Shown piece after piece: positions 17,289 to 25,071 of a stretch of DNA of 64,000 bases (position 1 is its first letter; each line of letters begins with the position of its first letter). The position numbers and the translations under genes were made by a program. A model generated the notes under the pieces. The model saw only the letters and a list, made by a program, of their open reading frames with translations. It ran no database searches and was not told the origin of the DNA. Origin of the DNA: JAEYZM01 sp943372195 (lineage in GTDB: Bacteria; Bacteroidota; Bacteroidia; Sphingobacteriales; Sphingobacteriaceae); the NCBI GenBank assembly GCA_943372195.1, contig CALRXS010000015.1, positions 1-64,000 of the forward strand, written 5' to 3'.

Positions 17289-17801
17289 TTAGTGTTGATG
17301 TCCGCCTTCACCGTGAACATGACCATGATCCATCTCTTCTTCACTTGCCTCGCGAATTCCGATAACAGTACCTTGGAAATACAAATCTTTACCAGCTAAA
17401 GGGTGGTTAAAGTCCATTTTCACAAACTGATCTGTAACACCTAAAACTAAACCTTGCATTTTATTACCTTCGTTATCGCTCATAGGGATAAATGCTCCTT
17501 CAGCTACAACTTCTGCATCGAACTCACCATCAACCATAAACACTTCGATAGGAAGGTCAACGATAGCTGTTTCATCGAATTCACCGTAGCCACTTTCTTC
17601 TTTCGACAATACGAAATCGAATGCTGCACCACTTTCTAATTCAGCAAGAGCTGATTCGAATTTTTCTGGTAAGCCACTAACACCGTGTAAATACATAAAA
17701 GGTTGCTCATTGGTAACTTTTTCAACCAATAACACTTCTTCGCCATTGCGAATACTCAATTCGTAGCTTAAAGAAACTACTTTGTTTTCTGATATTTTCA
17801 T
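17289..17801 (-). CDS. slyD: SlyD-like FKBP-type peptidyl-prolyl isomerase
   Basis: SlyD proteins are cytoplasmic prolyl isomerases and chaperones, often with metal-binding histidine-rich tails. The 170 residues show the FKBP core (VVSLSYELSIRNGE at about 8-21 and the FMYLHGVSGLPEKFE region near 35), an inserted flap domain (about 70-130) and a conserved FNHPLAGKDLYFQGTV segment near 130. A histidine-rich C-terminus follows (DHGHVHGEGGHQH), which may bind nickel or other metals. The gene is monocistronic and divergent from gyrB. Confidence 0.88.
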   Translation of the reverse strand: MKISENKVVSLSYELSIRNGEEVLLVEKVTNEQPFMYLHGVSGLPEKFESALAELESGAAFDFVLSKEESGYGEFDETAIVDLPIEVFMVDGEFDAEVVAEGAFIPMSDNEGNKMQGLVLGVTDQFVKMDFNHPLAGKDLYFQGTVIGIREASEEEMDHGHVHGEGGHQH

Positions 17802-17974
17802 TTTTTAATAAATAACAATTTATGATTGATGAATGGTCTGTGAAAAGTACCTTTTGAGGAGCAGAATACAGTATTTTACAATCGATTCACAAAAGTACAT
17901 AAATACTTAACAGATTGTTGAAAAAAAATCGATTTTTCGAACATTTTATTCAGGGTAATGAGGGCTAAAAAAGG

Positions 17975-17982
17975 TATCTTTG
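17975..17982 (+). promoter_or_regulatory. gyrB promoter -7 element
   Basis: TATCTTTG matches the Bacteroidota -7 consensus TAnnTTTG exactly. It lies 22 bp upstream of the gyrB ATG, so the leader would be short. No good -33 TTTG is visible at the expected spacing. Confidence 0.6.
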
Positions 17983-18004
17983 AAGCTATTGCTTAAAAAA
18001 GATT

Positions 18005-19963
18005 ATGAGTGAGGTAAAAGAAGATAAATCAAACTATTCAGCTGATAATATTCAGGTATTAGAAGGATTAGAGGCGGTTCGTAAGAGACCAGCCATGTAC
18101 ATTGGTGATACGGGTATCAAAGGCCTACACCACTTAGTTTATGAGGTTGTCGATAACTCTATCGATGAGGCATTAGCAGGTTACTGTACAGACATCTATG
18201 TTTCTATTTTAGAAGACAATTCAATTAGAGTTAAAGATAATGGTAGAGGTATACCTACTGACATGCACCCTAAAGAGAAGAAATCGGCTTTAGAGGTTGT
18301 AATGACAGTACTTCACGCTGGTGGTAAATTCGACAAAGATACTTACAAGGTATCAGGCGGATTGCACGGTGTGGGTGTGAGTTGCGTGAACGCTTTGTCT
18401 ACATTTTTACAAGCAGAGGTTCATCGTGATGGTAAGGTATTCGTACAAGAATATTCAAAAGGTAAGCCACAGTTTGATGTTAAGCAAACTGGTGAAACTA
18501 CTTATAGAGGTACGATTGTAACTTTCAAACCTGATGCTGAAATTTTCACACAGACTACTGAATACAAATTTGACACTTTAGCTGCTCGTTTAAGAGAGTT
18601 AGCTTATTTGAATAAAGGCATCCGTCTAACATTAACAGATGAGCGTGAGAAAACGGAGACAGGTGAATTTTTCGCTGAAACTTTTTACTCTGAAGGTGGC
18701 TTGAGAGAGTTTGTTAAGTATCTGGATGGTACAAGAGAGCCATTGATTCCAGAACCCATCTACGTAGAAGGTATGAAATCTGGTATTCCTGTTGAATTAG
18801 CATTACAATATAATTCAACCTATACTGAGAACATACATTCGTATGTAAACAATATTAACACTATTGAAGGTGGTACTCACGTAGCTGGTTTCAGACGCGG
18901 ATTAACGAGAACTTTAAAAGCATATGCTGATAAATCAGGAATGTTGAAGAACTTGAAAATTGAAATTACAGGTGATGACTTTAGAGAAGGTTTGACAGCA
19001 GTAATTTCGGTGAAGGTTCAGGAGCCACAGTTCGAGGGACAAACGAAAACGAAGTTAGGTAATAACGAAGTAACAGGTGCAGTTGATCAAGCAGTAGGTG
19101 AAATTTTAAATATCTATTTAGAAGAGAACCCTAAAGAGGCTAAACAAATTGTACAAAAAGTAATATTAGCAGCTACAGCTAGACATGCTGCACGTAAAGC
19201 AAGAGAGTTAGTACAAAGAAAAAATGTATTAACTGGTACAGGCTTACCGGGCAAATTATCTGACTGTTCTGAATCAGATCCATCAGTTTGTGAATTATAC
19301 CTTGTCGAGGGAGATTCAGCGGGTGGTACTGCAAAACAAGGAAGAAATAGAGCTTTTCAAGCGATCTTACCTTTAAAAGGTAAAATCTTAAACGTTGAAA
19401 AAGCAATGGAACATAAAATCTATGAGAACGACGAGATAAAAAATATTTTCACCGCTATGGGTGTAAGTATAGGTACTCAAGATGATGTTAAAGCATTGAA
19501 CGTTGACAAATTAAGATATCATAAAATCATTATCATGACCGATGCTGATATCGACGGATCTCACATCACTACTTTAATTCTTACTTTCTTCTTTAGATAC
19601 ATGAAAGAATTAATAGAATCGGGTTATATATACATTGCTACTCCTCCACTTTACTTAGTGAAAAAAGGTAAAGAACAAGAGTATGCATGGAACGATGATC
19701 AACGTGATATTGCTATTCAAAGATTAAAAGGTCAAGGTAAAGAAGAATCTGTAAACGTTCAACGTTACAAAGGTTTGGGAGAGATGAACGCGGAGCAATT
19801 ATGGGAAACTACTATGAACCCAGAATCTCGTACTTTACGCCAAGTAACTATTGAAAATGCTGCAGAGTGTGATCATATTTTCTCTATGTTAATGGGCGAC
19901 GAAGTTGCACCGAGAAGAGACTTTATAGAGAGAAATGCTAAATACGCACGTATAGATGTATAA
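18005..19963 (+). CDS. gyrB: DNA gyrase subunit B
   Basis: GyrB is the ATPase subunit of DNA gyrase, which introduces negative supercoils. The 652 residues show the GHKL ATPase start (VLEGLEAVRKRPAMYIGD at 19-36, EVVDNSIDEALAG near 48, DNGRGIP near 78 and GGLHGVGVSCVNAL near 118), a transducer domain, and the TOPRIM domain with VEGDSAGG near 435 and the DADIDGSHI metal-binding motif near 514. It ends with the usual GyrB tail (RRDFIERNAKYARIDV). The heptad palindrome R3 begins 4 bp after its stop. Confidence 0.98.
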   Translation: MSEVKEDKSNYSADNIQVLEGLEAVRKRPAMYIGDTGIKGLHHLVYEVVDNSIDEALAGYCTDIYVSILEDNSIRVKDNGRGIPTDMHPKEKKSALEVVMTVLHAGGKFDKDTYKVSGGLHGVGVSCVNALSTFLQAEVHRDGKVFVQEYSKGKPQFDVKQTGETTYRGTIVTFKPDAEIFTQTTEYKFDTLAARLRELAYLNKGIRLTLTDEREKTETGEFFAETFYSEGGLREFVKYLDGTREPLIPEPIYVEGMKSGIPVELALQYNSTYTENIHSYVNNINTIEGGTHVAGFRRGLTRTLKAYADKSGMLKNLKIEITGDDFREGLTAVISVKVQEPQFEGQTKTKLGNNEVTGAVDQAVGEILNIYLEENPKEAKQIVQKVILAATARHAARKARELVQRKNVLTGTGLPGKLSDCSESDPSVCELYLVEGDSAGGTAKQGRNRAFQAILPLKGKILNVEKAMEHKIYENDEIKNIFTAMGVSIGTQDDVKALNVDKLRYHKIIIMTDADIDGSHITTLILTFFFRYMKELIESGYIYIATPPLYLVKKGKEQEYAWNDDQRDIAIQRLKGQGKEESVNVQRYKGLGEMNAEQLWETTMNPESRTLRQVTIENAAECDHIFSMLMGDEVAPRRDFIERNAKYARIDV

Positions 19964-19966
19964 CTT

Positions 19967-20035
19967 AGTACTAGAATAGCTAGTCGCTAGACACTAGTAA
20001 CTGTCTAGCGACTAGCTACTAGCTACTTCAGTACT
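19967..20035. repeat. Palindromic heptad-repeat element R3 (GTAACTA/CTAGCTA type)
   Basis: This inverted repeat sits between convergent gyrB and the serine hydrolase gene. Its inner arms TAGCTAGTCGCTAGACA (19977-19993) and TGTCTAGCGACTAGCTA (20002-20018) are perfectly complementary. The outer ends AGTACT (19967-19972 and 20030-20035) also pair. The right arm has one extra heptad. It could act as a hairpin terminator for both genes. Its right half is identical to that of R4 over about 27 nt. Confidence 0.9.
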
Positions 20036-20039
20036 ATCT

Positions 20040-21137
20040 TTATAAAGATTTGCTTAAATCAGTAAAGAATCTCCACCAACTTACATTTCCGTAGTCACTT
20101 CCTTGGCGAACGATAATTAAATTCTTTTCCGGATTTACATAGATGAATTGTCCGAGTATACCTTGTGCTAAATAGTCTTTACCAGGGTTTGGTATCCACC
20201 ATTGGTATTGGTAGTAATCTGGACTTACCTTATCATTATCAGGTTGTGTTGAATTTACAACCCAGTTATATGGTATAACTGGAGTTGAATTCCAGTAACC
20301 TTTATTTAAATATAACCTTCCGAATTTAGCAAAATCACGAGCTGTAGCATTTATACAGCAAAATGTTTTTTCAAGCCCGTTGAAGCGTCTATCTATACTC
20401 CAAGAAGCAGGCGTCTCCATACTTAATGGTGTCCATATTTTTTCTTGAAGATATTCTGTAACTGTTTTATCTTTCAAACTACGCTCTAAAACCAATCCGA
20501 GTAATTGCGTATTACCACTTTGATATTCGAATTTTATACCTGGATCAGATTTTGTTTTCATTTTAGAAATTGCCTTTCTCAAATTAGTGCCGTAATAAAA
20601 TTTAGCAGCATCACCAAAAGGATTGATATAACTTTCATTAAAATCTAATCCGGATGTCATCTGCAATAAATGATAAATAGTCACCTTATCAAAACCACTA
20701 TTTTTTAATTCGGGGATGTATGATATAATAGGATCATGTACGTTACCAATTCTGCCTTCTTCTATAGCACAACCAATCAATGCAGAGGTAATAGACTTTG
20801 CCATTGAGAAAGATGGAACTACATCATTCTTATCATATCCTTTAAAATAATTTTCATAAAGAATAGAATCATTTCTTATGATTAGAAATGCAACCGTTTT
20901 ATTTTTCGGAAGAAACTCATCGAGTTTTATATTTTTTTCTTTGTAAATAAATTCTCCTTTAAATGGTGAATTTTCAACTTGATGAAACATAAAAGGTTCT
21001 TTACTTTCTTTCAAATTTCTCTTCGGAAACTTTTTATGATCATTGATATCAGCGAAGTTATAAACTATGTATCTACCTACTTGGCATGAAGACATGCTAA
21101 GCAATAAAATTGAGACTGCGATTAATTTTAGTTTCAT
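20040..21137 (-). CDS. Lipoprotein serine hydrolase, beta-lactamase (class C) family
   Basis: The 365 residues form a penicillin-binding/beta-lactamase-like hydrolase exported as a lipoprotein (signal ending LLLSMSSC, lipid cysteine at 18). The nucleophile motif SxxK is SMAK at 111-114, followed by YQSG as the YxN-like motif near 206. The fold fits esterases, D-Ala peptidases or 6-aminohexanoate-dimer-hydrolase-like enzymes. The substrate cannot be told from sequence. The gene is flanked on both sides by heptad palindromes of the same type (R3 and R4). Confidence 0.85.
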   Translation of the reverse strand: MKLKLIAVSILLLSMSSCQVGRYIVYNFADINDHKKFPKRNLKESKEPFMFHQVENSPFKGEFIYKEKNIKLDEFLPKNKTVAFLIIRNDSILYENYFKGYDKNDVVPSFSMAKSITSALIGCAIEEGRIGNVHDPIISYIPELKNSGFDKVTIYHLLQMTSGLDFNESYINPFGDAAKFYYGTNLRKAISKMKTKSDPGIKFEYQSGNTQLLGLVLERSLKDKTVTEYLQEKIWTPLSMETPASWSIDRRFNGLEKTFCCINATARDFAKFGRLYLNKGYWNSTPVIPYNWVVNSTQPDNDKVSPDYYQYQWWIPNPGKDYLAQGILGQFIYVNPEKNLIIVRQGSDYGNVSWWRFFTDLSKSL

Positions 21138-21154
21138 GATTTAAAGGTAATAAA

Positions 21155-21227
21155 ATAGTACTAAAGTAGCTAGTAGCTAGTAACTAGACAGTTACTAGTG
21201 ACTAGCTACTAGCTACTTCAGTACTAT
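21155..21227. repeat. Palindromic heptad-repeat element R4 (GTAGCTA type)
   Basis: This near-perfect inverted repeat spans 21155-21227 with outer ATAGTACT/AGTACTAT ends and tandem GTAGCTA/GTAACTA heptads. A few mismatches fall near the centre and one near the tip. The right half (21202-21228) repeats the R3 right half (20012-20038) almost exactly. Its right arm also encodes the last residues and the stop codon of the retropepsin-like gene. Confidence 0.9.
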
Positions 21228-21654
21228 CATTTAGCCATAACTGCAGATTTTTATAATCAATTAGAGCCTTTAATTTATAGAGAATATCATTCCCTAACAC
21301 TCCATGAATATTTTGAATACCTAATTTTTCGTAAGTAGAATTAACATGTGATAAATCTAAAACAGCAGCTTTATAATTTTCGAAAATATGATGACCAATT
21401 TGAAATTTATCAATCATAACTTCATAGCTCATCATATTATTAGTACCTAAGCCAGATGAGATTTGTTCAGATGATATAATTTGATTTTCAGGTAAAATAT
21501 TTTTTATAAAACTTAAATCGAATGCTGTTTGTGAAGCGCCTGTATCGAGAATAAAATCAGCAACAATATCGTTCACTTGAGTTTTAATTTTCAAATGATA
21601 ACCTTGCTCATTTAGGTGAATGATTTCGAAAGAAATTGCTTTATTATTTCGCAT
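21202..21654 (-). CDS. Retropepsin-like aspartic protease
   Basis: This is a 150-residue single-lobe aspartic protease-like protein with the catalytic motif LDTGAS at 36-41 (Asp37). Other features are the hydrophobic-hydrophobic-Gly elements GVLGNDILYKLKALIDY near 118-134 and a flap region near 66. Such proteins act as homodimers; the substrate is unknown. There is no signal peptide. The last eight residues (DSTEVASS) and the stop are encoded by the palindromic repeat R4, so the C-terminus may have been created by the repeat. Confidence 0.78.
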   Translation of the reverse strand: MRNNKAISFEIIHLNEQGYHLKIKTQVNDIVADFILDTGASQTAFDLSFIKNILPENQIISSEQISSGLGTNNMMSYEVMIDKFQIGHHIFENYKAAVLDLSHVNSTYEKLGIQNIHGVLGNDILYKLKALIDYKNLQLWLNDSTEVASS

Positions 21655-21657
21655 AAA

Positions 21658-21685
21658 AAAAGAGGCATTGTTTCCAATGCCTCTC
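21658..21685 (-). terminator. Terminator of mdh
   Basis: A perfect stem AGAGGCATTG / CAATGCCTCT with a short loop is followed on the minus strand by a run of seven T. It lies between the mdh stop and the ATG of the protease gene. Confidence 0.9.
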
Positions 21686-21697
21686 GATTGATTTTGT

Positions 21698-22636
21698 TTA
21701 TACTAATTTCATATCTATTAAGACACTGTTCATATTGCGAACGGCCTCAGCACTCTTGTTGAACATTGCTTGTTCTTCTTCGTTAAGTTTGTAATCTACA
21801 ATTTGCTCCCATCCGTTTTTACCAATAACAACTGGTACGCCTAAGCAAATATCTGACTGACCATACTCTCCTTCTAAATAAACACAGCAAGGGAATAATT
21901 TTTTCTCATCGCGAATGATGCTTTCAACTAATGCAGCACCTGCAGCACCTGGTGCATACCAAGCTGAAGTGCCTAATAAACCAGTTAATGTAGCACCACC
22001 TACCATTGTGTCAGCAGCAACCTTTTTTAACTTCTCAGCATCCATCATATTAGAAACTGGGTGACCATTGATGTTTGCTAAACGAGTTAATGGAATCATA
22101 GTTGTATCACCGTGTCCGCCTATCACTACACCATGCAAATCAGCTGATGAACAATTTAACTCTTGTGATAAATAATATTTAAATCTCGCGCTATCTAAGA
22201 TACCACCCATACCGATTATTCTATTCTTAGGTAAGCCACTTGATTTTAATGCTAAGTATGTCATCGTATCCATCGGATTTGAGATAACAACTATAATTGC
22301 ATTAGGTGAATATTTTAAAATATTTTCAGTTACGCCTTTAACGATACCAGCATTAATACCAATTAACTCTTCACGAGTCATACCTGGTTTACGTGGAATT
22401 CCAGAAGTAATTACTGCAACATCAGTACCAGCAGTTTTGGTATAATCGTTTGTACTACCAATAATTTTAGTGTCAAATCCTAGTAATGCTGCCGTCTGCA
22501 TCATGTCCATCGCCTTACCTTCAGCAAAACCTTCTTTGATATCTACTAAAACTAATTCAGATGCAAGCTCTTTTCTTGCAATGTTATCGGCACATGTAGC
22601 TCCTACTGCTCCTGCACCTACTACTGTAATTTTCAT
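21698..22636 (-). CDS. mdh: Malate dehydrogenase
   Basis: Mdh interconverts malate and oxaloacetate with NAD in the TCA cycle. The ATG at 22636 gives 312 residues starting MKITVVGAGAVGATCADN with the Rossmann glycine motif (7-12). The upstream in-frame start at 22711 would add 25 residues and span the promoter. Conserved stretches include GIPRKPGMTREEL (about 82-94), VISNPMDTMTYLAL near 117 and the catalytic histidine in GGHGDTTMIPL near 173. The form is of the LDH-like MDH type common in Bacteroidota. It is divergent from the reductase gene at 22704. Confidence 0.96.
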   Translation of the reverse strand: MKITVVGAGAVGATCADNIARKELASELVLVDIKEGFAEGKAMDMMQTAALLGFDTKIIGSTNDYTKTAGTDVAVITSGIPRKPGMTREELIGINAGIVKGVTENILKYSPNAIIVVISNPMDTMTYLALKSSGLPKNRIIGMGGILDSARFKYYLSQELNCSSADLHGVVIGGHGDTTMIPLTRLANINGHPVSNMMDAEKLKKVAADTMVGGATLTGLLGTSAWYAPGAAGAALVESIIRDEKKLFPCCVYLEGEYGQSDICLGVPVVIGKNGWEQIVDYKLNEEEQAMFNKSAEAVRNMNSVLIDMKLV

Positions 22637-22662
22637 ATTGATAAATTTTAATGGAATTTTGG

Positions 22663-22681
22663 CGAATATAGAGTATTTTCG
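22663..22681. promoter_or_regulatory. Divergent promoter region mdh / reductase
   Basis: In the 67-bp gap, TATATTCG (minus, 22670-22663) lies 27 bp from the mdh ATG and TATTTTCG (plus, 22674-22681) lies 22 bp from the reductase ATG. Each has one mismatch to TAnnTTTG. The two -7-like elements are back to back, so the two promoters may compete. Confidence 0.5.
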
Positions 22682-22703
22682 ACTCAGTAAAAAATTGAAA
22701 TTC

Positions 22704-23609
22704 ATGCTCAAGAAAATTTTATTAACGGGGAGTAATGGTTTACTCGGACAAAAGATAATCGATCTGCTGAGATATCATACAGAATATGAGTTGATTGCAA
22801 GCTCAAAAGGTGAAAATAGATACCCTAAAGAAGGGGGTTATATATATGAAAACCTCGACATTACCAATCCGCTTGAGGTAGAAAGAATAATTGCTAAATA
22901 CGAGCCATCTGCTGTAATTAATACGGCAGCAATGACTAATGTAGATCAGTGCGAGAGTGATAAAGAAAATTGTGATTTGTTAAATATTAAAGCAGTTGAG
23001 TATTTAATAAAAGCTTGTACGAAACACAATGTTTACCTAGTTCATTTATCTACTGATTTTATATTTGATGGTGAAAGCGGACCTTACAGCGAAGAAGATG
23101 AAGCGAAGCCATTGAGTTATTATGGGCAATCGAAGTACGAGGCTGAGAAATTATTGTTAAATTCTGGAATTGAATACTCAATATTGAGAACGATTATAGT
23201 TTATGGTGTGGCAGCAAAGATGAGTCGCTCGAATATAGTATTATGGGCGAAATCAGCTTTAGAAAAAGGCGACACCGTAAAAGTGGTTAACGATCAATTT
23301 AGAATGCCAACATTAGCTGAAGATTTAGCACAGGCATGTATTTTAGCAATCGACAAAAGAGCTAAAGGAATATACCATGTAAGTGGTAAAGATTATATGA
23401 GTGTAATAGAGATGGTAAAGCGAATTGCTAAATTTTACAAATTAGATGAGAGCTTGATTGTAGAAACAGATTCCACCACACTAAATCAAGCAGCGAAGAG
23501 ACCTCCACGTACAGGCTTTATCATTGACAAAGCAATTAAAGAATTAGGCTATGCACCGCATTCATTTGAAGAGGGATTAGCAATAGTAGCCAAACAATTA
23601 TCAAACTAA
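22704..23609 (+). CDS. RmlD-like sugar-nucleotide/SDR reductase
   Basis: This extended short-chain dehydrogenase family protein resembles dTDP-4-dehydrorhamnose reductase. I place the start at the ATG at 22704 (MLKKILLTGSNGLLGQK, 301 residues). The longer frame from 22470 runs through antisense mdh. Features are the nucleotide motif TGSNGLLG (8-15), NTAAMTNVD near 74, LSTDFIFDG near 115 with the catalytic YxxxK pair at Tyr140 and Lys144, and a C-terminal substrate domain. No other rhamnose genes are nearby, so the true substrate is uncertain. Confidence 0.85.
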   Translation: MLKKILLTGSNGLLGQKIIDLLRYHTEYELIASSKGENRYPKEGGYIYENLDITNPLEVERIIAKYEPSAVINTAAMTNVDQCESDKENCDLLNIKAVEYLIKACTKHNVYLVHLSTDFIFDGESGPYSEEDEAKPLSYYGQSKYEAEKLLLNSGIEYSILRTIIVYGVAAKMSRSNIVLWAKSALEKGDTVKVVNDQFRMPTLAEDLAQACILAIDKRAKGIYHVSGKDYMSVIEMVKRIAKFYKLDESLIVETDSTTLNQAAKRPPRTGFIIDKAIKELGYAPHSFEEGLAIVAKQLSN

Positions 23610-23642
23610 ATAGTTATCAATAGAAACCTTAAAAAAATAAAT

Positions 23643-24113
23643 ATGAGCATTACAGTAGGCCAAAAGGCAATCGATTTTACATTATTTAACACAGACAAGA
23701 AAGAAGTAAAATTATCAGATTTCTTAGGTAAGAAAGTGATTATTCATTTCTTTCCACAAGCATTTACAGGTGTATGTACTACACAATTATGTACTATGAG
23801 AGACAACTTGAATTACTATACAAATCTAAATGCAGTAGTATTAGGCATTTCAGTTGATTCAATCTTTACATTAGGAAAATTCAAAGAAGAGCAAAATTAT
23901 AACTTCGATTTATTGTCAGACTTTAACAAAGAGGTATCACGTTCATATGGTGCAATCTATGAAGATTGGATCTTAAACATGAAAGGTGTATCAAAGCGTT
24001 CAGCTTTTGTAATTGATTCGGAAGGTACGGTTCAATATGCTGAAGTGCTAGAAAGTGCTGGAGACTTGCCAGACTTCAGTAAGATTGAAGAGACGGTAGC
24101 GAGGATTTCGTAG
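23643..24113 (+). CDS. Peroxiredoxin (AhpE/Bcp-like)
   Basis: This thiol peroxidase reduces peroxides in the cytoplasm. The 156 residues have the canonical PxxxTxxC motif at Pro38, Thr42 and Cys45 (FFPQAFTGVCTTQLC). A second cysteine at 50 is in the position used as resolving cysteine by some Bcp/PrxQ proteins. Later features are VLGISVDS near 66 and the segment KRSAFVIDSEG near 119. It may be transcribed with the reductase, 33 bp upstream. The heptad palindrome R5 follows its stop. Confidence 0.88.
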   Translation: MSITVGQKAIDFTLFNTDKKEVKLSDFLGKKVIIHFFPQAFTGVCTTQLCTMRDNLNYYTNLNAVVLGISVDSIFTLGKFKEEQNYNFDLLSDFNKEVSRSYGAIYEDWILNMKGVSKRSAFVIDSEGTVQYAEVLESAGDLPDFSKIEETVARIS

Positions 24114-24123
24114 TCCGTACAAC

Positions 24124-24250
24124 GTATTCAGTATTCAGTATTCAGTATTCAGTATTCCGATTCACGAATTTATAATTACGTCACGATGAATTTAAAAATC
24201 ATTGTGACGAGCTTTAAAAATTAGGTTTCGGAATACTGAATACTGAATAC
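24124..24250. repeat. Compound palindromic heptad-repeat element R5 (GTATTCA type)
   Basis: The left arm (24124-24160) has four GTATTCA heptads then GTATTCCGA. The right arm (24229-24250) is its complement with only two such heptads, so the arms differ by two units. Between them is an independent hairpin, CGTCACGATGA (24179-24189) against TCATTGTGACG (24200-24210) with one mismatch. It shares TATTCAGTATTCCGAT with R1. It fills most of the gap between the peroxiredoxin gene and the tRNA. Confidence 0.9.
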
Positions 24251-24256
24251 TATTTT

Positions 24257-24286
24257 TTTGATTTCTATTACGAATTACTATATTTG
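24257..24286 (+). promoter_or_regulatory. tRNA-Arg promoter
   Basis: TTTG (24257-24260) and TATATTTG (24279-24286) match the Bacteroidota -33 TTTG and -7 TAnnTTTG elements with an 18-nt spacer. The predicted start of transcription falls a few bases downstream, at the left arm of the next hairpin. Confidence 0.65.
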
Positions 24287-24288
24287 CA

Positions 24289-24316
24289 GCCCCGAACACA
24301 TGTTTGGGGCTTTTTT
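24289..24316 (+). terminator. Terminator-like hairpin ahead of the tRNA
   Basis: GCCCCGAACA / TGTTTGGGGC is a 10-bp stem with one G-T pair, followed by TTTTTT. It could end transcription from the peroxiredoxin gene. However, it sits between the tRNA promoter and the tRNA itself, so it may instead be a leader structure. Confidence 0.6.
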
Positions 24317-24329
24317 GAAATATTAATAT

Positions 24330-24403
24330 GGACTCGTAGCTCAATTGGATAGAGCATCTGACTACGGATCAGAAGGTTTGGGGTTCGAATCCCTACGAGT
24401 CCA
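24330..24403 (+). tRNA. tRNA-Arg (anticodon ACG)
   Basis: A full cloverleaf can be folded. The acceptor stem is GGACTCG/CGAGTCC with discriminator A, and the D arm is GCTC/GAGC. The anticodon stem TCTGA/TCAGA encloses loop CTACGGA (anticodon ACG), and the T arm TGGGG/CCCTA has loop TTCGAAT. The CCA end is not encoded. ACG should be edited to ICG, which reads CGU, CGC and CGA; a TadA gene is expected elsewhere. Confidence 0.96.
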
Positions 24404-24407
24404 CTAG

Positions 24408-24438
24408 GCCCGAATAAGCATGCTAATCGGGCTTTTTT
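24408..24438 (+). terminator. Terminator of tRNA-Arg
   Basis: GCCCGA / TCGGGC form a stem around a loop that contains AGCATGCT, followed by six T. It ends 19 bp before the adk ATG. Confidence 0.85.
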
Positions 24439-24457
24439 AATTTTAAACCAATCTAAT

Positions 24458-25030
24458 ATGTTGAATCTGGTATTATTCGGTCCTCCAGGAGCGGGCAAGG
24501 GCACTCAATCAGAAAAATTGATTAACAAATTTCAATTAGTGCATTTATCAACGGGCGATATTTTGAGATCTGAAATATCAAACGCTACAGAGTTAGGCTT
24601 AGAAGCTAAGAAACTTATGGACCAAGGTATATTGGTACCAGATGAGGTAGTCATCGGCATGATAAGTAATAAATTAGATGCGAATAAAGATGCCAAAGGA
24701 TTTATTTTCGATGGTTTCCCTAGAACAGTTGCACAAGCTGAGGCATTAGATAATTTATTGAGTTCAAAAAATGCAAGCATTTCAAACATGATTGCTTTAG
24801 AAGTTGAGCATGATGAATTAAAGAAAAGATTATTATTAAGAGGTAAAGATTCTGGCCGACCAGATGATGCTAACCCAGAAATAATAGAAAAAAGAATTCA
24901 AGAATATTTAAACAAAACAGCACCAGTTGCTGAATATTATAAAGCACAAAATAAGTTTTCTTCTATTAATGGAATAGGTAGCATCGATGAAATATTCGAT
25001 AATATCTGCACAGAAATAAAAGAAAACTAG
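24458..25030 (+). CDS. adk: Adenylate kinase
   Basis: Adk catalyses ATP + AMP to 2 ADP in the cytoplasm. The 190-residue form has the P-loop GPPGAGKGTQ (8-17), the AMP-binding region HLSTGDILRSE near 30-40, DGFPRTVAQAE near 85, and a short LID (RGKDSGRPDD near 128-137) with no zinc-binding cysteines. It is shorter than the 214-residue E. coli enzyme because of that short LID. Its stop codon TAG lies within the first unit of the R6 heptad array. Confidence 0.97.
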   Translation: MLNLVLFGPPGAGKGTQSEKLINKFQLVHLSTGDILRSEISNATELGLEAKKLMDQGILVPDEVVIGMISNKLDANKDAKGFIFDGFPRTVAQAEALDNLLSSKNASISNMIALEVEHDELKKRLLLRGKDSGRPDDANPEIIEKRIQEYLNKTAPVAEYYKAQNKFSSINGIGSIDEIFDNICTEIKEN

Positions 25031-25065
25031 TGACTGGTTACTAGTAACTAGTGACTAGTAACTAG
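25027..25065. repeat. Heptad-repeat hairpin R6 (GTGACTA/GTAACTA type)
   Basis: This array of CTAGTGA/CTGGTTA/CTAGTAA heptads is arranged so that the 18-nt left part (25027-25044) pairs with the 18-nt right part (25048-25065) with three mismatches around TAA. It is the same heptad class as R3 and R4. The adk stop codon lies inside its first unit. Confidence 0.8.
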
Positions 25066-25071
25066 AAAATT

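Noticed and set aside
22470..22703. N-terminal extension of the RmlD-like reductase
   Set aside because: It would read through antisense mdh and both promoters; the canonical nucleotide-binding start is at 22704.
24268..24504. Minus-strand frame of 78 residues over the tRNA
   Set aside because: It spans the tRNA and its terminator in antisense, so it is not a gene.
19967..25065. CRISPR-like array or insertion sequence as the explanation for the short repeats
   Set aside because: Units are 7-8 bp without unique spacers, there are no cas or transposase genes, and no target-site duplications are visible.
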